Source: Neelides folsomi (Eukaryota > Arthropoda > Collembola > Neelipleona > Neelidae). Taken from it: a stretch of DNA of 64,000 nucleotides. The notes beneath the pieces were generated by a model that was not told the origin of the DNA, did not search any database, and worked only from the letters and a program-made list of their open reading frames with translations. The position numbers were made by a program, and so were the translations under genes. The stretch is from assembly GCA_034687125.1 (NCBI GenBank), contig JAQGBZ010000067.1:1-64000 (forward strand). Direction: 5' to 3'. This document shows, in pieces, positions 58,004 to 64,000 of this stretch. How positions within the stretch are numbered: the stretch's first letter is position 1; every line of letters begins with the position of its first letter.

Positions 58004-58606
58004 GGAATAGGCACAAAAGAATCTCAATGTTGATAAAGAACGACCCATAACTGTAGTTAGACTTTACTTAGCAAGCGGTTCAAAGTAATTAATAACTTTA
58101 TCGATATTAAATGACAAATATTATGCAGATAGGTATGTACTATGAATGTTGGCTCAACTTTAAATGTTTATAGGCTTTGTTTGAGCATCAATAGTTGCGA
58201 TAGGCTGAAACGAATTCGCGAGTATATCAACACTGCAAGGCCCGTTTATGCCAATCAAGAGTATTATTTTATGAAAGTCTTCCCAGACAGAGGAGATCAA
58301 TGAGGAAATTTCATTCGCTGAAGAAAATGTGGAATCAACAATCATCATTCAAAAATTAGTAATTTCCAACAGCTATGATATGCAGTCTTCATTAAATAAG
58401 AATTCAACCATCAACTTACAATTAAATAACACTATTTATTCAGCAATACATAATAAATAATATCAAACTATGTCGATTGATGTTAATTCCAAAACATATC
58501 AGTAAAATAGTAATATCATAAATACATAGGGCATTAGTAATAATGTGTTATGCTAGATTATAATGATGCTAAAAGAACATTTTGAAAAAAAGAGCAATTT
58601 AAGATT
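58004..58606. other. Convergent intergenic region
   Basis: 3' flanks of the thioredoxin gene (+) and the Pro-rich peptide gene (-). Nothing else seen. Confidence 0.5.
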
Positions 58607-58922
58607 TTAATCGCTTGGGGGAGGAACCGGTGGAGGAGTTGGATATGGAAAAGGAGGAATTTTAACCGAATCTTGAACTTCCTCCAAAGAAAAATTATCT
58701 AAAGTTGGTTCAGGTTCCGAGATTGGTGATGGTATTTGGTCAATTGGGTCATAGGAAGAGATCTAAAAATTAAATTTTAATTGAGATACTTTATTATATT
58801 AACATTTAACTTATAATTCATAAAGATTATATTATAGATTGTAGGCATCTAAATCTTACCTCTTCCACAGGGTGAGAAATGACAACGGAAAAGAGCAAAG
58901 TTAAAATACAAATTCCAAACAT
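58607..58922 (-). CDS. Small secreted Pro-rich acidic peptide, 72 aa
   Basis: Two exons (58922-58860, 58762-58607) in phase. Exon 1 encodes the signal peptide (MFGICILTLLFSVVIS) plus HPVEE. The mature ~55 residues are acidic and Pro-rich (ISEPEPTLDNFSLEE ... PYPTPPPVPPPSD) with no cysteines. No family recognised; the layout matches other arthropod secreted-peptide genes. Could be an antimicrobial, cuticular or salivary peptide. Confidence 0.6.
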
Positions 58923-60018
58923 TTTCTTAGTTTTGATATGCAATTTGTAAATTCTAAGATGATGGTCGTCAGAATGCTCAATGAAATGTGTATATGAATA
59001 TGGAAGAAATAAGATAGGGTTGAAACTAAATCTATAAAAAGCTGTTTTTTACCCTTCTTTATTTAGAAAAGGTCCATTTAAGGAGGATTAAAGACTCAAA
59101 GCCTTTAGAAAGTTTTTAACCTTTACACAAAGAAATTTCTCTTATTAGTTATTATTGACCCTCGAACCTTTCGCTTGCCTTATCAATGAACAAAATCAGC
59201 CAAAATGTTTAATATCTTTGTAAATGTGTTCCTAGTATTTAATACAAGATGAAAAAAGAATCCGAATTTTTAACTATTTTGAGATTTATTTCATAACTTT
59301 ATTCAAATAAACGTTACAATTTTATAAGTAAGGAAAAGATAATCAACAATCAGCCCCAATTCATTTCTGAAATATTTAGCCATATACCTTCTTATATATC
59401 CCTCTATCACAATCATTGAATGTGATGTCAGATGTGTCAGTAGTTATAAAATATAAATTGTAATATAAAATACAATATATTATGTAAACCTAATTTGTAG
59501 TACATTTTTGCTCACAATTATACGCAACAATTTTCGATCCCTGGTTAGAATCCTTGTATTATATTTTTATGGCATGTAAAGTATATATAAACAAACATTG
59601 ATATATAAAATATTTTATTAAATTTAATAAGGATTTAATATAAAATATAACTGCGAAAAATATTAACCAATGTAAAAAAATGATGTTTAGTAATGCTAAA
59701 AATACCTTACTTATTTATTAAATAAGTATTGCAAACACAATACAGCTTACAATTAGTTACAAATTTGACAATTGGATAATGCATAAATTTTTATGTAGGT
59801 ATTTATGTGAAAACAAATCTATATCTAATAATATCTTTATAAAAATATTATGTACCTGAGTAATACACAAATTTACTTGTTCTTACACATGCACATGATG
59901 TAAGAATAAACATTCTATAAATTCATATAAAAACGGAATTTGACATTTGTATTTAAATGTACAATACAAAAATACGTAACAAACGTATATAAATGCGTAA
60001 ATATCAGTCAAAGATCTC
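58923..60018. other. Intergenic region
   Basis: About 1.1 kb of AT-rich DNA, promoter of the Pro-rich peptide gene on its left side and 3' flank of the HP1-like gene on its right. No gene or transposon end recognised. Confidence 0.5.
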
Positions 60019-61286
60019 TTAATAATATTTTGGTGGAGCAGCGAGAAGCCTTGTCACATTATCAGGAATGTTGTAAGGAAATCCCAACTTATCTTGGAAA
60101 TATTCAATCCAGAGCTGTGGGATGTGTTCCTTCGCCTGATCAACAGTCAAGAGCTCCGTTTTCATGTTATTAAACTGGAGCAAGATAAGAAGTTGATTCT
60201 CATCAGTTTTGATGGATCCGATGATTTTTTTCGGCTTGAACTTCTTTATCTTCATTTCCAATGTGAGCTAGAAAGATTAAAATCAAATTATATTAAAGAA
60301 ATGATCATCCTTTAAATAAATAATTAAAATGCGTTTTAATGACCTTAAAATAATTTAATGTTTTACCTCTTTTACAACTTCTACTTCATCACCATTTTCT
60401 AAATCAGTGTATTTGTTTCGAGGCTCGGCATTTCTTGCAGCAATACGTTGCTCTCGGCTCGAGTACACTTTTGCTTCTCTCCTTCTCTCGTTCTCAAGAT
60501 GTCGAATTGTCTCTTTCCTTATTTTTTCCTGTTCCTCGAACTCGGCGATGAGAAGATCGCATCGCAAATTCTTACTCTTCGGCTCCCAGGTGTTCTCCGA
60601 ACTAATATTAAAATCAACCATTGACATATCATTAAAAACTTCATTTTTTTAATTTAATAAACTTTAACTTTAGCTTATAAACTTTATAGATTATCTTACG
60701 TTGAATATCCAGCCCATTTGATAAGATATTCGGTTTTGCCCTTGGAAGTCCTTCTCTTCCCAAGGACTCTCTCCACCGTAAAGAGTTCTTCACCGGCCCA
60801 AGTTCTGGTACTCCAATGCTTTTTCTTCTTCTTCTTTTCATCTTTTCGAACCTTTGAATGCTGCGATTCATCCGGTTCCGGTTTATCTTTGATTTCGACT
60901 TTAACCTTAGGCGGAGACTTATTGTCAGCCTTTGGTGCCTTCGGAATCTCCTTCTTTGGGCGACCTCTTCCTCGTCGAGGAGACGTGGGCGGAGGTGACG
61001 GAGATGGAGACCGATCTGGAACGAGAGTTTCATCCTCGTCTTCCGATTCTACTTTCACAGATTCGCTCAATTTTGCTTTTTTCCTTCCCCTCATTTTGTC
61101 CTTTGACTTCCCAGGAGGCGTCTTTCTTTTAAAAGATTTCTTCTTTTCTTTGGGAGTTTGAACAGGATATTGGTCCTCTTCCTCTTTATCTTGGTCAGAC
61201 GATCTCTTCTTCCTTTCAGCCTTACGCTTCTTTTGCGACTTCACAATCTTCAAATAAACTTTTGATTTTTCTTTAGGGATCACCAT
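60019..61286 (-). CDS. HP1-like chromo and chromoshadow protein with AT-hook
   Basis: Three coding exons (61286-60700, 60601-60367, 60267-60019) give 356 aa. The N-terminal ~160 residues are Lys/Pro/Ser-rich with an AT-hook core (GRGRPKK, residues 106-112) and a nuclear signal. The chromodomain (about 167-222) has EELFTVERVLGKR, EYLIKWAGYS and ENTWEP, so aromatic-cage positions are Phe, Trp and Tyr, fit for methyl-lysine. A Glu/Arg-rich hinge follows, then a chromoshadow domain (PKKIIGSIKTDENQLLILLQF ... IPQLWIEYFQDKL). HP1 proteins bind H3K9me and silence chromatin; canonical ones are about 180-210 aa, so the N-terminal extension is unusual. An acceptor just before the ATG implies an untranslated exon upstream. 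Confidence 0.8.
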
Positions 61287-62149
61287 TTCCTTCAGCTAAA
61301 AGATATACAAGAAATAATCTTGGAATTTTTTGCGTACACGTCTCTAGCAATGCTGATGAGATAAAGATTCTGGATATATAGTATATATAGAATTAGAATA
61401 TAATATACCAGATAACATGAATCAAAAGTAAAAGTTGTATATATCAAACCGTAAGGAAATATTTGGGGTAGGGGCAATAATGGCTATAAAATTATGAGCT
61501 ATAATAATGTGAACAACTTACAACATTTGCGAATTCTATTAAAGGTCCATTAAATTAAATAGGGTCGTGGAGTGGGTTCTGTTGATTTCACAGCAAAGCA
61601 GCTCTCAGCTCTTCCTCACGAAAAGCCTTATCCAAAGTGCTTGGATGCTTTATGGATTCCAAGCCCGCCTTATCCAAAGTGCGTGTTGGTTGGTCCTGGA
61701 ATTTGATCGCATGGAATTTAATGGCGCGTCTTCTCCAGACATAGAAGAAGGCTTTAGGAAGGATACAAGTTGAGGCATATTGAGAAATTCAATTCATCAT
61801 CTGTTAAATTTACTCTTTCAAAATTAATTCATCAACCGCATGTTTTGAATGTACTCTTTTCATTTTAATAATTTAAATAATTTTAATTAAAAAAATAATT
61901 AAAAAAAACAAATTAAAACACTTTTACTAAAATTAAAAACTCTTTCAATCATTGCGCGAGTTGATTCAATCACTTGGTCATCAATTCAATTTTTAAGACA
62001 GAATCAAGATCAAATTAATCTTATCAAAAACTTTTTTACAACTAGTAATTACAATTAAGTTAATAATAAGTCGTATCTCGACTTTGACCATTTTTAAACA
62101 GTGACGGTCCACTGATTCTGTTTCCGGATTTGGATACAAAACTTTCAAA
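61287..62149. other. Bidirectional region between HP1-like gene and YJU2B
   Basis: Holds 5' leaders of both genes. A donor-like GTAAGTTG (minus strand, near 61515) may end an untranslated exon of the HP1-like gene. TTATCCAAAGTGC occurs twice as a direct repeat (about 61628-61640 and 61670-61682). Confidence 0.45.
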
Positions 62150-64000
62150 ATGGTAATTATTTTTGATATAATACATAGATCCATCTCAATTATATTTAAC
62201 AATGAACGTGAAAACATTACAGATACATTACAGATGATCAGGACTGTGAAGTTTAGGTGCATACATATTTTTTATTACTTAAAATCTATGGCTAAGGTTT
62301 TGGCTGTGCACGTTCTCTGCCTCATAGACCTCAAAAACGCATAGTTTTTCATACATATTTTGGAATCTGTACATATTTTACATATTCGCACATAAAAATA
62401 TGTATTCACACATATTTTCCAACTTTTAGGAATGATAGAGTTTATTTAATTAAATTATAGAAGAATTATATTAAATATTTATTCATATGGAATATTTGAT
62501 GTTCTCAAGAAACAAATAGTGATCGATTTCTCCTTTTTCTTTCTGATGGTACTCACTACATGTAAAAATTTGAAAACTACAGCCATATGAATTATTTTAA
62601 AAGTTGTCCTATGATTTATCCTATGATTAATCTCCTTCATGTCATTCACGATGTCGTTGAATTGACAATTTTCCCACGTGTTGGTGCTTTAATTGGAAAT
62701 GAATGTCAAGTTAATTTAAAAAAAAGCTGTACTTTATATGATTTTCTTACGATATTGAGTTTAATTATATTTAACCATCATTAACATAAATAAACGATAA
62801 TATTTCATCAACACAAGTCTATTAAATATTCAGATATATTGTAGCTAAATTCAGATCAAAATAAGCATTGTAGTCTTTTGCAAAGTACTTTATTTTTATA
62901 CCAAATTTTTATTCCTATGATAAAACATAAAATAACACCAAACAGGATGAATTTTTGTAGCGACCTCCAATAATAATATTACATGAAAGTTTGTTTACTC
63001 AATGCGTAGTACAATCATATAATAGAAAAAATCAGTTATTAAAGTTTAAAGTTTTGCAAAGTGTATAAAATGTTTGAAAAACCTATCGGCCCAGTGAGCT
63101 TCTATATGAGATACGGTCCTTTAATAAGGTTTTTCAAAAGAATTCCGATTTGGAAACAATACGCTAATATTTAAAAACATTAATATATCCTATAATATGT
63201 AGTTGACGCATTTTGATGATATTTTTTTTATCTTTTCAGGGTGAACGTAAAGGTCAAAATAAATACTACCCGCCTGACTATGACCCCAAGAAAGGAGGTC
63301 TCAACGCGTTCCTTGGAACTCATGCTCTTAGGGAAAGAGCTAGGAAGCTCCACCTTGGGATCCTCATCATCCGATTTGAAATGCCATATAATATTTGGTG
63401 TGAAGGGTGCAAGAATCACATCGGAATGGGAGTGAGGTAATGTATTTATTTTTTAAATTATTTCATATAAACAAAATTTGTTTAACTAGAAATGTTGACA
63501 ATTAAAAATATGATTTTAGATACAACGCAGAAAAGACCAAAGTGGGGATGTATTATTCGACACCACTTTATCAATTTAGATTTAAATGCCATTTGTGTGA
63601 CAATCACATTGAAATGAAGACTGATCCCGCGGTAAAAATTAGTATACATTATTAAACCTATCCATTTTCTAAATAGCTTAATTGAAATCATTAGTTAAAA
63701 TTGATTTGATGAATTATTTTAGAATTTAGATTATGAAATTGTAAGTGGAGCGAGACGACAAGAAAGACGGTGGGATCCAAATGAAAACGGGCAAGTAGTA
63801 CCAGACGACAAGAGACTTATAAGAAAACTCAACGATGACGCTATGTTTAAGTAATTTGACATTCGTAACTACATAACTATATTATATCCTATTTTGTGTT
63901 GCATTATTCTTTAAAAATAAATAATTGTTCAGGTTGGAGCATGGAGTTGAAGACAAAGGAAAAATGAATGACGCGAATCCTTCGTTAATCAGATTAGAAG
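62150..64000 (+). CDS. YJU2B: CWC16/YJU2B (CCDC130) splicing factor, 5' part
   Basis: Start codon at 62150-62152 sits alone before a donor (ATG|GTAATT). Exons 63240-63436, 63520-63631, 63723-63850 and 63933-64000 continue in phase and run off the window edge. The product begins MGERKGQNKYYPPDYDPKK and shows the family blocks LRERARKLHLGILIIRFEMP, CEGCKNHIGMGVRYNAEK, YQFRFKCHLCDNHIEMKTDP and YEIVSGARRQERRWDP. The two CxxC pairs bind zinc. Family members (yeast Yju2/Cwc16) join the spliceosome at branching. The 1.1-kb first intron is long for this window. The C-terminal part is missing. Confidence 0.93.

Noticed and set aside
60718-61161. Plus-strand ORF of 147 aa
   Set aside because: Antisense of the Lys/Ser-rich HP1-like first exon.

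Overview
The window is nuclear DNA of an arthropod. It is AT-rich, with short GT-AG introns (mostly 50-150 nt), intact multi-exon protein genes on both strands and TATA boxes before several secreted-protein genes. Arthropod markers are an arthropod-type SET/MYND (SmydA-like) gene, CLIP-domain serine protease homologues, a mite group-7-allergen-like gene, EB-domain proteins and an ion transport peptide (ITP/CHH) gene. The ITP sequence looks closer to hexapod and crustacean forms than to chelicerate ones as I remember them. A springtail is my best guess, but the species cannot be fixed from sequence alone.

Layout. 0.2-2.8 kb: a broken inter-alpha-trypsin-inhibitor heavy-chain-like gene (-). 3.4-5.7 kb: an unrecognised 489-aa protein with an RRM-like segment (+). 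6-18 kb: four housekeeping-type genes on the minus strand: DHX37 helicase, SmydA-like SET protein, mitochondrial intermediate peptidase, SPF45/RBM17. 18.4-21.5 kb: V-ATPase subunit e and a divergent cystathionine gamma-lyase-like enzyme (+). 22-39 kb: secreted, low-complexity and cysteine-rich proteins, namely a Pro/Gln/Lys-rich protein, a 57-aa secreted peptide candidate, a two-CLIP inactive protease homologue, a Gln-rich CLIP protein, an Asn/Ser repeat protein and an EB-domain protein. 40-41.1 kb: an EB-like ORF overlapping an ITP/ITP-like neuropeptide gene. 41.7-46 kb: an LRRC56-like protein and a Thr-rich protein with a knottin-type tail. 46-52 kb: a CAP/GAPR-1-like gene whose third intron holds a 5.2-kb nest of dead hAT, mariner and Harbinger elements. 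52.4-64 kb: RNA polymerase I RPA34-like, V-ATPase subunit C, group-7 allergen-like, thioredoxin, a short Pro-rich secreted peptide, an HP1-like chromo/chromoshadow protein, and the 5' part of a CWC16/YJU2B splicing factor running off the right edge.

Functional links are limited, as usual for an animal genome: two V-ATPase subunits (e and C), two spliceosome-associated proteins (SPF45, YJU2B), two ribosome-biogenesis factors (DHX37, RPA34-like) and two neighbouring CLIP-domain proteins. The most interesting signal is the ITP gene. ITPL and ITP C-termini are encoded by one terminal exon with two in-frame 3' splice sites 156 nt apart, instead of the cassette exon known from other arthropods. Exon phases were checked by hand for all multi-exon models and close perfectly, except the ITIH-like gene, which carries one nonsense codon and three frame breaks.
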